Shown: positions 12,171-22,240 of the stretch, piece by piece
Layout: the number at the start of each line of letters is the position of its first letter
Numbering within the stretch: position 1 is the stretch's first letter
Assembly (NCBI RefSeq): GCF_965638725.1
Contig: NC_134961.1
Location: forward strand, 2,666,001-2,730,000
Reading direction: 5' to 3'
DNA length: 64,000 bases
DNA from: Aptenodytes patagonicus
Taxonomy: Eukaryota > Chordata > Aves > Sphenisciformes > Spheniscidae
The notes under the pieces: generated by a model
Told to the model about the DNA's origin: nothing
What the model saw: the letters and a program-made list of their open reading frames with translations, nothing else
The model's database searches: none
Translations under genes and position numbers: made by a program

Positions 12171-12178
12171 TATAAAGG
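12171..12178 (+). promoter_or_regulatory. NOG2: Canonical TATA box, best NOG2 core promoter candidate
   Basis: TATAAAGG at 12171-12178 in a GC-rich flank (cccggctataaaggag) is the closest match to a consensus TATA box in the island, about 500 bases before the start codon. Initiation would be expected near 12200, giving a 5' UTR of roughly 475 bases that includes both upstream ORFs listed below. Confidence 0.5.
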
Positions 12179-12265
12179 AGGGTTTTATTCTCGGGCTCCG
12201 GTCTCACGCCAAACCCTGTCACACCGTCTAGACAAGCTGTCGTGGGGCTCGGCCCAGCTGTCACC

Positions 12266-12292
12266 ATGGCGATGGAGACGAGTCCGCTGTGA
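12266..12292 (+). other. Upstream ORF with perfect Kozak context in NOG2 5' leader
   Basis: ATG at 12266 lies in CACCATGG, an optimal initiation context, and opens an 8-codon frame (MAMETSPL) ending at TGA 12290-12292. A second in-frame ATG follows two codons in. If the mRNA starts at the 12171 TATA box, scanning ribosomes would meet this frame about 385 bases before the NOG2 start, predicting reduced or regulated translation. An mRNA from the 12517 TATA element would lack it. Confidence 0.5.
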
Positions 12293-12516
12293 ATTTTGGG
12301 GGGGGAGCGAGCGAGAGCGGCGGCGGAGGAGGAGGAGGAGGAAGGCTCGGCCGCCGCCGTGCCCTGCCCTGCCCCGCCGCCGCCCGCGGGGGAGGCACGG
12401 ACCCCCCGGCGCTCTCGGCCGCGGCTGGAGCCGGCCCGGCGGGGAGCCCCGGGGAGCCAGCGGCCGCGGGCGCGGAGCGAGCCTCAGATGCGTCTGTCAC
12501 ACAACCCCGGCCGAGC

Positions 12517-12524
12517 TATTTAAA
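12517..12524 (+). promoter_or_regulatory. NOG2: Proximal TATA-like element of NOG2
   Basis: TATTTAAA at 12517-12524, 153 bases before the start codon. Initiation about 30 bases downstream would give a short leader that skips the strong upstream ORF at 12266. A further TATTTATG lies at 12557-12564 and may be leader sequence. Confidence 0.4.
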
Positions 12525-12561
12525 GTAACGGGCCTCGCCGGACTTTTGTCTCTGCCTATTT

Positions 12562-12603
12562 ATGAGTCCCCGGGAGCTGGCAGGCGCCGCCGGGCAGCGC
12601 TAG
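12562..12603 (+). other. Second upstream ORF, weak context
   Basis: ATG at 12562 (context tttATGA, T at -3) opens 13 codons to TAG at 12601-12603, out of frame with NOG2 and ending 73 bases before its start. The poor context suggests leaky scanning past it. Confidence 0.35.
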
Positions 12604-12676
12604 GAGCCGAGCCCGCAGCGCCAGCCCCGCGGGGAAGCCAGCGCCGAGCCGGGGCCGGCGGGGGCCCGCCCGGAGC

Positions 12677-13315
12677 ATGACGGCGATCCGGGCGCTCCTG
12701 CTCTGCTCCTGCCTGGGGCTGCTGCGACCGGGGGGCGGGCAGCCCTTCCTGCGGCTGCGACCCTCGCCCAGCGACAACCTGCCCGTCAAAGACATCGTGG
12801 AGCACCCGGATCCCGAGTACGACCCCAAGGAGCAGGACCTGGACGAGAGGACTCTGAGGAAGAAGCTGGGCAGCCATTTCGACCCCGGTTTCATGGCCGT
12901 GGCCGTGCCGGGGCCGGCCAACGCCTCGGGCGCCGAGGCGGCGGCGGGGCGGGGGCGGGCGGCGCTGCCCGCCGAGCTGCGGCGGCTGGAGCTGGGTCCG
13001 CCCCAGGGACCGCGCCTCAAGGTGGGCAAGAAGGCGCGGCGGAAGGTGCTGCAGTGGCTCTGGGCGTACACCTACTGCCCCGTCCTCTACACCTGGAAGG
13101 ACCTGGGCGTCCGCTTCTGGCCCCGCTACATCAAGGAGGGCAACTGCTTCGCCGAGAAGTCCTGCTCGCTGCCCGAGGGCATGTTCTGCAAGCCCGTCAA
13201 GTCGGTCACCAAGACCTTCCTGCGCTGGCACTGCCAGGGCTGGTCCAGCCAGAAGTACTGCACCTGGATCCCCGTGCAGTACCCGCTCATCTCCGAGTGC
13301 AAGTGCTCCTGCTAG
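12677..13315 (+). CDS. NOG2: Noggin-2, secreted BMP antagonist (single exon)
   Basis: Complete 212-residue noggin. Residues 1-21 form a hydrophobic signal peptide; the mature chain starts near QPFLRLRPSPSDNLP (22-36). That is the N-terminal clip, which in noggin-BMP complexes blocks the type I receptor site. EHPDP and YDPKE (42-52) follow, then HFDPGFM (68-73). Residues 74-113 are a low-complexity Ala/Gly linker with one N-glycosylation sequon, N82. The basic stretch RLKVGKKARRK (113-123) corresponds to the heparan-sulphate-binding region, and the C-terminal cystine knot has nine cysteines (134, 157, 163, 171, 186, 195, 208, 210, 212). An odd count fits a disulphide-linked dimer. Wording such as PSDNLPVKDI, FCKPVKSVTKTFLRWHC and SQKYC is noggin-2 rather than noggin-1 type. 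The ATG (A at -3) is the first in frame before the signal peptide. No frameshift or missing key residue is seen. It acts outside the cell, binding BMP ligands. Confidence 0.95.
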   Translation: MTAIRALLLCSCLGLLRPGGGQPFLRLRPSPSDNLPVKDIVEHPDPEYDPKEQDLDERTLRKKLGSHFDPGFMAVAVPGPANASGAEAAAGRGRAALPAELRRLELGPPQGPRLKVGKKARRKVLQWLWAYTYCPVLYTWKDLGVRFWPRYIKEGNCFAEKSCSLPEGMFCKPVKSVTKTFLRWHCQGWSSQKYCTWIPVQYPLISECKCSC

Positions 13316-13363
13316 CCTCCCTCGGCCCCTTGCACTGCCGCCTTTTGTCGTTTGGATGATTTT

Positions 13364-13389
13364 GGGGTGGGGGTGGGGGGTGGGTGGGT
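13364..13389 (+). other. G-quadruplex-forming run just after the NOG2 stop codon
   Basis: Five G runs of three to six G separated by single T residues begin 49 bases after the stop codon, meeting the usual G3+N1-7 rule on the sense strand. The structure could form both in DNA and in the mRNA 3' UTR. A C-run and a second G-run follow at about 13400-13430. Confidence 0.75.
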
Positions 13390-13722
13390 GTTTTTTTTCC
13401 CCCCACCCCCCCAGCGCGGGGTGGGGGGGGAGGAACCGGGGTTGGTTTTTTGGGTTTTTTCGGGGTTGGGGTTTTTTTTTTTTTTTTTGGACTTATTTTA
13501 ATGTTATTTTATTTGAAAGGGGAAAAGCGAACCCAGGAACTGCAGGGCAGGCCAAAGGCACAGTAAAGCACTACAATCAGATGTCTATTTTTATACGTAT
13601 ATAGCCTTCTAACAAAAGGAAAATAAAAAACTAAAAAAAAAAAAAGAAAAAAAAAAAGAAAAAATTACCAGCCGTGTAAATAGAGAGATTTTAAAGGAAA
13701 GGGGGGAAATCGCAGCTGTTTT

Positions 13723-13754
13723 TTATTATTATTATAATTATTATTATTATTATT
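13723..13754. repeat. (ATT)n microsatellite in NOG2 3' UTR
   Basis: Imperfect ATT/TTA repetition broken by one ataatta interruption. Length variation is likely. Confidence 0.85.
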
Positions 13755-14268
13755 TTAAAGACATAGGACCACATTTTAAACCCATCCCCACAGAACCTGA
13801 GCATTTCCCTGCTGAAGGAAAGGGCAGAAATTTCCTGTAAAGATGATTTTATCAAAAGGAAAGGGGGGGGGGGTGTAAAAAAAAAAAACGGCAGCATCCC
13901 CGAAGACGGTTGTTTTTCTTTGCTGTATTTTTTTTTGTCTTCTTCAGACCTTGTCACTGATGTTTGAACTAATTTGCCAAGCTCTCTAGGGTTTTTTTTT
14001 AAGTGTATAACAATTAATTAAGGAGGAAATTTTAAAGAAAAGTACAAATCTATGAAAGAGTGGAATCGTTTTGTTGTGTGGGAATACATATAGTCGTGTA
14101 GAGATGTTAAAGGAAATTTTCTGTGTACAGTTTATTTATTTTTAACGTTTGTGTATAGGAAAAAATGCTAGAGATTATGCCAGAAACTATTGGAAATGTT
14201 TACTTGAATATTCCTTTAAAAACATATCAATGTAAATATGAGCTATCACTGATCAAAACATTTTTAGC

Positions 14269-14274
14269 AATAAA
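14269..14274 (+). terminator. NOG2: Main NOG2 polyadenylation signal
   Basis: Canonical AATAAA in AT-rich context, with expected cleavage some 15-20 bases downstream (about 14285-14292). Composition switches sharply to GC-rich unrelated sequence after it, which supports this as the transcript end. Confidence 0.7.
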
Positions 14275-14290
14275 CTCTATCTTTGAAGAA

Positions 14291-17200
14291 AAAAAACCCG
14301 TGCAGCACCCCAGCTCCCTGGGAGACCAGCGGAGACTCGAATTCTTGCTCAGAGTAGGTGATGAGTAAAGGGCTTTGGCTGGGCCATGCTGGTGTAAATC
14401 GCGAGACGCCCCGAAGGTTGGTAGAGCTCCACTGGTTTACGCCTCTCCAGGATCCTGCTCTGCATTTTCTTTGCGTATATAACCTGTTGGGGAGAAAAAA
14501 AAGACGGGAGAGAAGTGGCTTGTAACGCGTAAAAGAGCTGCGATGTCCTGGACAGGAGGTGTCATCTGAAGTCCTTGGGAGATTCCTGCTTCGTGTTGCC
14601 CATCCCGAGCTCCCGCATGCTCTGTGGCTCTTGGATTCGGCTCTCCCGCTGGCAGAGGAAGTGGTCGAGGTTACCGCCCCGGCCATCAAAGCGCCTGACA
14701 CAGCTCGGCAGCCTCATGTGTGTCAGAACAAATGTTTTTTCCCGGCTGTCGCCACTAGCACAGGAGGGAAGGATGGAGACGAGCCCTGTGCCCAGCCCTG
14801 CTGCCGCGACGGAGCCCCAGGGCTGGCATCTCCCCCCCACGGCGTAGCCGGGTGCGTGCTGGGGTCAGGAGGAAGCCCTGATCCTGCAATGGCGCTGCGT
14901 GCCCTCAGCTTCCTGCCCTCGTGCACCGGGGCCGGACGGGACCCCCTGCTCTCCCGCTGGAGCTCATGGAGCCAGGGCAAGGGAGAGACGGGACGGCTCC
15001 GCACGGGCAGGCTGCCGGCAGCCGGGCTGGCTGGGGAGGAGCCCAGCACTGGTGAGCAGGGGCACTGGCAGTGCAAGTCCGCTCCCGACGGAGATCTGTC
15101 TGTCTGTCTGTCATAGGGCTTGGAGCGGGGCCCTGACGGGCAGCCAGGCTGTCCCCCTGTGTGCTCCACGTGGGCTGCCGGTGCTGAAGGGGAAGGTCTG
15201 GCCGTTCCCTCCGGTGTCTGAAACGCGCCCGGCATCCCCGAGGAACAAACTGCTGCTGAAGGCCCTTGCCAGCGAGGAGCCGCGCTCTGCTAAGCTGTCT
15301 GCGGAGCGGCGGGGAGACCCCGTCCCCCTCCGGCTCGGCGCGCTGCAGAGGGGAGCGGCATGACACTGAGCCCGTGGGAAGGCGCCGGGGACCCTCCAAG
15401 GGGTCTGGCTCGCATCCGTCCATCTTCCTCCAAGGGGACCACGGTCTGGCAAGCCCCCCTGGAGCAGGCCTGCAGAGCCCAGAGGTCATGCATGGAGAGA
15501 GGCCGAAACAGGGAGAGGGCTTTTCTAACGAGCATGGTGGGGATGAGGCGAGAGGGACAGTGACATCCAGCAGCCGATGTCCCCACAGAGCCCTGCGGCC
15601 ATCTGCTCAGCCCCACGTGAGGAGGCAGGTTGGCCTTTCCGCGTGTTCGTCAGCAAGGGACCGGGGAAGGGGGGGACGTGGAGGGCAGGGTGGAAAAGAG
15701 GCCTCGGCAAAGGCAATGTGCAAAACATCAGGGGCATTTGGGAGAGGAAGGGGAAAGCTCATTTTGCAAGAGGAACAACATCTGTGGTGTGGGGGCCGAA
15801 CATCTGTAGGAGGGAGCATGGGGGGAGGGCATTCTGGGAAAATATTTCTGACATAATCCCAACAGTATCTGGTATGTTGGGATTTGGTTACAAATGGCCC
15901 TCTAACGTCTTTGTGCGTTTTGTTCTGCTGGTTCCAGGGGCACACAGAGACCCCTGCTTTGTGCTAACCTGGGAAATAAACCATTCGCTGGGCTCAATGG
16001 CTGAGTTCAGTTGCGCGGGGAAGGGGGGGTGGGAACGGGGAAGGCGAGATTTGTGTGAACTCCAGCGAAAACCAGCCTAAAAGCCTCCCTGCCATGTGCT
16101 GGAGGGAGGAGGGGAGCTGCCTCCGTCTCCGGGGAGAACTCGGTGGTCCCGCTTGAGATGACGGCTTGTCTGGAGGCGAAAGCATGAGAGCCGAGAGCTG
16201 AGGTGCTTGGTGCGGGCAGGGGCCAGGGAGCATAGGGCAGCCCCGCAGGGTGTGCGCCAGCTCTCCGGGCCCTGCCTCACCAACCTGCCATGGCACTGGT
16301 GTTTGCTCACCTTGTGCCAACACGCGGTCACCTCATGCCGAGACACCTCCTGCTCAGCTGCCCCGGGAGGCAATGAGTCGGACGTGTGACGGCCGGGCCG
16401 CGGGCGTGATGGCTCGCCTTGTCTGCTGAGCCTCAAAAGAGCGAAAGACAAAGGGGAACAAGCCTGGTTCTTTGGTGCGGTTATTTCATTGTCTCCCCAA
16501 GCTGCTTGTGATTAAGGGACAAGCTGGGGGGGGAAAGGGGGCAGAACAGGCAGAACAGGCAGAGCCCCGAGATGTGGTGGGTGCCAACTTCTGAAGACAT
16601 GGGTCTTTCCCTCTGCGCTCTGGGGTGATGGCCTGGGAGATGGGCCCAGAGCACCGAGGGTGGGTGGCATCCTCTAGGTTGGGTCACGCTTGTCATCACG
16701 TTGGCAAGAGACGTGCACGGCTGTGGCCACACACTGACAGGCGTGTGCACGCCCGCTCCTGGGCACCCAGCCGGTCCCTCCATTCACTCAGTATTTGCAG
16801 GGGGACCGTGTCCATGCCCTGCAAAGCCGCAGTGAGCCACACGCTTTGCAGTCTCCCTTCTCTGCGCTGAGTCTCGGGGCTTAAACGGAAGGTGGTTAGC
16901 AGGAGGATCAGTGGTTTAACCCCTTCTTCCTTCGGGCAGGGCAGAGCAGACGTGGCGGAGGAGGCTCCATGGGACCTGACGGCTGCCCCATGTGCTGCAG
17001 ATACACGTCCACTGGTGCAACGGGGAAGCGAAGGCGGCTTTCCTCTCCACAGCCAGCGCTAGCCAGAGCTCGCCTGCTATGACACCACGTGCTGTGCTGG
17101 GGCAGCTCCCTTGGCTGGATCACGTCTGGATCTCTTCCTTGTAGTCCCTACAAAGCCCAGCTTGGAGCAGAGAGCCCCTCTCCCGGGTCCGCAGAGGTCT

Positions 17201-20200
17201 CCATCTCTTCCTTCTGCGTGTCAAGGCCCTTCTGTCACCTGGTGAATTGCTCTCCCATGCATGAACCCCAGATTTAGATGATCTCGTTTGTCTTGGGAGA
17301 GAGCATGAGCTCAGAATGGCTTCTGACATTTCACTCAGTGGTACAGAGGCACTTTTCCATTTGCCTTTCACATCCCGGTTTGGCTTTGACACCAGCAGCA
17401 GGTTGACTCTTTTGTCTCCGTTGCCAAAGGGTATTTCATCCCCATTTTCCCATGCCGCCTCACCTCGTTTAGCTCAGGTCCCCTCAGCTAAGGCCGGTCT
17501 CCAGGAATACAGTTTCTGTCGGCGTGCCCGCTCTGCCAGGGTGACCCAGATTCACAGGGCCAGAGCTCGCAGATGTCTAATGCCAGCTCTTGAGATATCT
17601 GACTCAGGCCCGGGTGATGATCTAAGCCCATCACTCATCGTTCCTAGAAAGGCAGACGAATGATCTGGAGGCAGTAATTGGCCCCCTCAAACTTTCAAGC
17701 CCAGGCTAAACTGGGACTTTTCTCAACATGCAAAATTGTGCTTGTCTCCTCCCCCGGCGTGAGCATTTGCTGTCACTTGCCTTCGCAGCCCGGCATGGCC
17801 ACCAGGAGCTGTCAGGGAAAGCCAGTCCACTTGGTCCACTAGCAGGTCCCTGGTGAGCCCATCCTGCTGACCGCTGGCTGGCTAGGAGCTCCAGGTGAGC
17901 TGGACCTGCTTCTTCCAGGCACCCCCAGCTCCTTGTTCATCACCATGATGAAAAACATGCAACAAGGCTGAGGTTAACAGCGCCAGTACAGGCCAGGGTG
18001 GACCGTGCTGACCGCAGGCGTGCCCCATGGGGTGGGCAGAGATGGGCTCTTGTCTCGCCATCTCCCCAGAGCTGCTGGGTGTGATGGTGGGGGGGGGTCT
18101 GCTTCCTCTGCGCAAGACCCACCTCAGGCTGCCTTTCTCCCCCCTCCTTTGCAGTTCTCCTTAGCTGCCTGTGCCTCCATGTATAGTAAACCCAACCACA
18201 TGCCCAGTCGCCGCTCAGCGGAGCTGGGCCCTGACCCCTCGCCAGCACGCGTGTGAGAGGATGCAGGGAGCATCTAGGGCTTTACTCACTGTCACTCCAA
18301 AGGTGTCAGACGGACTGCTGGTTCATCTGCAAAGAAGGTGCGTGAGCCTCCCTTCCCCCTCAGTGATTAAAACCGAACATTAACAGCAGCAGCATCCAGG
18401 AGACATGGTTGCTCTTCGGCATTAGCTGTTTGGTATTCTGCTTAAAAATGTCAGACACCCAGTCAAGGAGAAGGGACCACATCATGTGGTGCCTGGGAGC
18501 CCAATCAGAGAGGCAGAGCCACGAAGAGCAAATCACGACTAGCTGGGAGGCAGCACTCGCAAGCCAACCATTGGCTAAAATGGCTCTTTCAGGCGGACGG
18601 TGAATGAACCCATTCACAAAAAAGCAGGGCTAGTTTGCAAACAGCAAAACAGTCTACATATTTTTTTTTGCACTGGATGAGTCTGCCAGGGAGACACCCA
18701 AGCCCTGAAGCAGATGTGTGGGACATGGCTGGTGCAGTCATGCCCAAGCCCAGCGTAGGTGCAGTGAATTCGGGCGGACCGATTCCGCCTCTCAGTTTGC
18801 AGGCCCCGCTCTTCCTCCTGAGGAGGTTCAATGCCCTGCTCAGAGAACCTCAGTCTCCTGCCAAACTCCCTGGAGCGGGCCACAGACCACCAAGGCCCCA
18901 CGGACCACTGCTGGGGTGTGGTAGGAGACCCTGCTCTCCTGCTTTCCAGCATCACACAGATGGCCTGAAAAGGGAGAGGAGCCCTCGCAGAAGCCCACGC
19001 TCCCAGAGAGCTGACAGGGTGTATGATGGGAAAGGCTCCTCCTTGGATCTGGAAGCTGGAGCTGAAGTGTATTACTTTGGGTAACTGCCAGATCTGGGGC
19101 ATGGTTGCTCACAGAGTGCCTGGCTAGATCAGCCACGTCATGTGCCTTGTCACCCACAAACATGGTCCTTGGAAACCAGTTATCTCCCCAATGCTGGAGC
19201 AAGGTGACCAGCCAAGCTCACTGGCCACCCCCACTAGTTAGGATCTGGACCCTTCCCCCCAGGGAAGTCTTACAAACCACTGCGAAAAGCTGGGGCTTTG
19301 GAGCCAGTGCTGCCAGGGCTGCTGGGGGTCCACGGTGAGGACCCTGGAGCTCCCAGGATGGCGATTGCACCTGCTGAGCAGCAGCGTGCCCAGCATGCAC
19401 CATGTTGCAGCTCCTCTGTTTCAGCGTTGGCTGCTTTGGAGGCAGCCTTTGGGGAGGTAGCAGGAGGCAGAGCCGAGCAGCAGGAATGCTGAGAAGGGAA
19501 GTAAAGGCTGCATCTCCAGGTGCCAGGGCAGGACAGCCTTTGGGGAGCAGGCTCTGAGTCTGGGGTGGGAAAAGAGAACACCGGTGCTGGAGAAAGAGAG
19601 CTCCTTGTCGTGGATGCTGGCTCACTCTGGGGAATCACGTACAGGTGTTCAGGCCTACAGGGTTTTCGGAGGGTTGTGCAAGAGCCATCAGATCGCCTCT
19701 GAGGCTGGCTGTGTCATCAAGCGTTGCCTGGTCTGCTTCCATCCCATTTACTGCCAAAAGACACTCTCTCTCCAGGAGATGCTACTAACAAAGGACTGGG
19801 CCTCCAGCCTTGGCTCAGTTTATCTACTTTATTGGGACAGGGACCATATTTCATCCTGGAGCTGAGATTAAGCACTGAGCTGGACTTGGTGTTCTGCTCT
19901 TTGAACATGTTTTAGGAAAGAGCCTACTTTTGTCTTTTCCCTTCCTACCAGGAACTGCAGCCAACCATCCTCTTGGACACCTCTTTGAGCCAGAGAAGGC
20001 AGCATGCAGGTCGATGTGTAGCCATGAAGCTGGACTTTGCTGCTAATAATGAAGGACGATGGTGAAGGTGCGTGTAGTGTTGTGGTACCCAACGGGAGCC
20101 CTTGTCCGACCTGTACCAGGAGAAGCCTTCAGCCCAGGCTGCCCACTGGCTGCTGAACTGGTCTGCGGTGCGGTTTCTCACCAAGAACACGGGGCCTCTG

Positions 20201-20479
20201 CCTCCTCCCAGACAGTGCTCTGGAGGTGGTCCCAATGGGGGACAGGTGACCCCAAAGCAAGCGGAGGTACCCCCAGCCGGGCATGGACAGCGGTCCCAAG
20301 GCCAGGGCCGTGGCACACAGCTGGGGCCTGCCCCTGGGACTGGAGCAGGGCGGGTGCCCCCTTCGCTGGGAGGGCCGGGGTGGCCCTGGGCAGCGGCTGC
20401 AACAGCCCCGCTCGGCAGCAGAGCGCTTTATGTTGGGGCTCTGGCACTCGGCTCAGTCTGGGCTCCAGAGAGGCCGGGT
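14291..20479. other. Intergenic DNA, no gene found
   Basis: Roughly 6 kb downstream of NOG2 with many overlapping short frames on both strands, none recognisable. Minor structures are a (CTGT)4-5 microsatellite at about 15095-15113 and two copies of gcagaacag at about 16541-16560. No CR1 or other interspersed repeat is evident by eye. Confidence 0.55.
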
Positions 20480-21010
20480 CCCTTGGGGAGGGTAGTGCAG
20501 CGGGCCTGGGCCAGGGCCTACTCCTGCCCCGGGGCTCTCAGGGGAGCAGGCCGGGCGGTGCAGGTCGGCAGCACCTGGGAAGAAGGACCCTGCCCCGGGG
20601 GGTGCCACCGGCGGCCTGTCCCAGCTCCAGGCCTTGCCCCGGCCCCGCGGCCTCCCGTCTCCCTGCCCCCGTCTCCCCGGCGCCGGGGCGGCAGGGCCGG
20701 GCAGGGCCCACCCGGGGGCCGGCGCCTGCCGCCGCCGCCGCGGGCGCCGTGACCCGGGAGGAGGGCGCCACCTGGCGGCCGCGCGGGGCCAGGCGGGCCC
20801 CGTCGCCCCGCCCCGCCCGCCGGGTCCTCCCCGCGGGGTCTGTCCCGCCCGGGCCCTCACACGGCCTCTTCCCCTCCACCCACCCCACCAGACCCCGCCG
20901 GCGCCTGCGGGCCGGTCCCGGGCGGCCGCCACACCTCCGAGCGGTGCCGCGGGGTTCCCCAGGCCTGTGGCTGTGCCTGGTGCCGGGCGGCTCCCTCCCG
21001 CCGCACCGTG
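20480..21010. promoter_or_regulatory. Intergenic CpG island
   Basis: Dense CpG with GCCGCCGCCGCGG-type runs, no TATA box and no transcript structure that I can justify. A 491-codon open frame runs through it on the + strand, but frames are simultaneously open on the minus strand, as expected from GC-rich sequence poor in stop codons. It may be an orphan promoter, an enhancer-associated island or an insulator; a CTCF-like motif lies inside. Confidence 0.55.
20765..20779 (-). promoter_or_regulatory. CTCF-like motif, minus orientation
   Basis: Read on the minus strand the site is GCCGCCAGGTGGCGC, matching the CTCF core CC(A/G)(G/C)(C/T)AG(A/G)(G/T)GGC. Position inside a CpG island between two developmental genes is typical of an insulator. 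Occupancy is unknown. Confidence 0.45.
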
Positions 21011-21954
21011 AGCAGGGACCCGTGTGGCAGCCCGTGGGCTGCCCTTGGGGCCTCAGGGCCCTTCCTGCTCTTGGGGGCCACGGGCGGCGGCGACTGGCGG
21101 AGCCCCAGCACCCACCACAGGGCTCACGGCCTCGAGGAGCAGGGAGCAGCCGGCCTTGGGCCCTGCTCTGCCGGAGGGGAGCCGCTGGTGGCGAGGACAC
21201 GCCGAAGCCTTTGCCGAGTGGTCTGGGAGAGGTGCGGTGCGGCAGTGTTGGAGAGGAGCTCGTCCCGCCGAGGGAGCTGTGCTCCCGTGGAGCAGCTGAG
21301 GGCCCTCAGGGCCGAAGCTTTGAGCCTGGGTTGGATGACGCATGTTGGACACGCAGCAGCTCTCCGGGAAGTCCAGCATCTCACCAGCCATCACTGACTC
21401 CGGAGGTCCCGTTAGGCCACCCCAGCGTTGCAGGAGCTGCATTTTCCTCTGGCCGCTGCAGCAGCAGTGGCAGCCACTGGCCAGCAAACAGACCCAAGAA
21501 GTCCAAAGCCCTCCATGACTTTCCTCTGGGCTGAAGTGCATTTGTTCTTCATGAGGAACTTTAGCATGCCTTGAGTATAAAGGCTTCCCACAGGGACTGA
21601 CTAAGCAGCCCTCCGTACTCCAAAGGGAGTGGTGGAAGAAGCACAACCAAAGATACCCTGCGTAGAAGAAAGGAGATATCCTCCGTGAATGCTCTGAGTG
21701 AACTGAGATTCATCTAGGCCCCTCCAGCTCTGTTGCCTACGCGCTGAGTGTCTGTACACAGTTGTTGTCCTGGTCCAGGTCCAGCCCTGTTGTCCAGCTC
21801 AGTTACTTCAATAAGCCTTCAAATTGCTTAACAAATACCACACAAATGTTTCAACCCTGAGAATTTGTACTCTGGGCTCAAAATGTGATTTATCTTCATC
21901 GATGCCTGCAAGATTTATCAGCCCCAATTAAGGGAATGGCTGTGCTCTTTAAAG

Positions 21955-22240
21955 TGTGGTTCTAGTCAGAAAAACCAACTGGAGTCTCCTCTCAGTGAAT
22001 AGGACACGTGGCCAAACCAGAAGGGAAAAATTGAGAAACGTTTTTCTAAAAAAATCCTTGTGTTTTTTGGTCAAAAATTTTGAAGCATGGCTGAATTTAG
22101 AAACATTTGACCAACTCTGTAGCGAGCCAGAAGTCAGGAAAGGAATCATGAAAATTCAGTCAGGTTTTTTCCTCTGTTCTTCATCAAAATTTCATATTTT
22201 GATGCCATTTTTCATCAAAAAGTGCTGGCAAGCACTATGC
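21955..22240. other. AT-rich block, possible old degenerate repeat
   Basis: Dense AAATTT/TTTTTGGTCAAAAATTTTGAA and AAACATTTGACC-like wording in a GC-rich neighbourhood. Similar wording recurs at about 26.8 and 46.8 kb, suggesting remnants of one old interspersed family, but alignment by eye is weak. Confidence 0.25.

Larger units (their letters stand above)
11180..13320. promoter_or_regulatory. NOG2: CpG island spanning the NOG2 promoter, 5' UTR and coding exon
   Basis: CpG dinucleotides are dense and GC content is very high from about 11.2 kb through the NOG2 stop codon, with long GGC/GCC-rich runs. CpG islands covering the promoter and the whole single exon are usual for noggin genes and other Polycomb-controlled developmental regulators. 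Island edges are estimates by eye. Confidence 0.85.
13316..14290 (+). other. NOG2: NOG2 3' UTR
   Basis: After the TAG stop come homopolymer-rich tracts (G, T and A runs) and then an AT-rich stretch up to a strong AATAAA at 14269-14274, followed by aagaaaaaaaa. The AU-rich composition with several TATTTATT-like and TTTTAA words suggests an unstable, regulated message. An earlier AATAAA at 13622-13627 lies in an A-rich tract and could give a short isoform of about 330 bases. Confidence 0.7.

Noticed and set aside
20059..21534. 491-codon open frame on the + strand
   Set aside because: It runs through a CpG island where several frames on both strands are open together. The product is Pro/Arg/Gly/Ala-rich with no domain, and there is no promoter or splice support.
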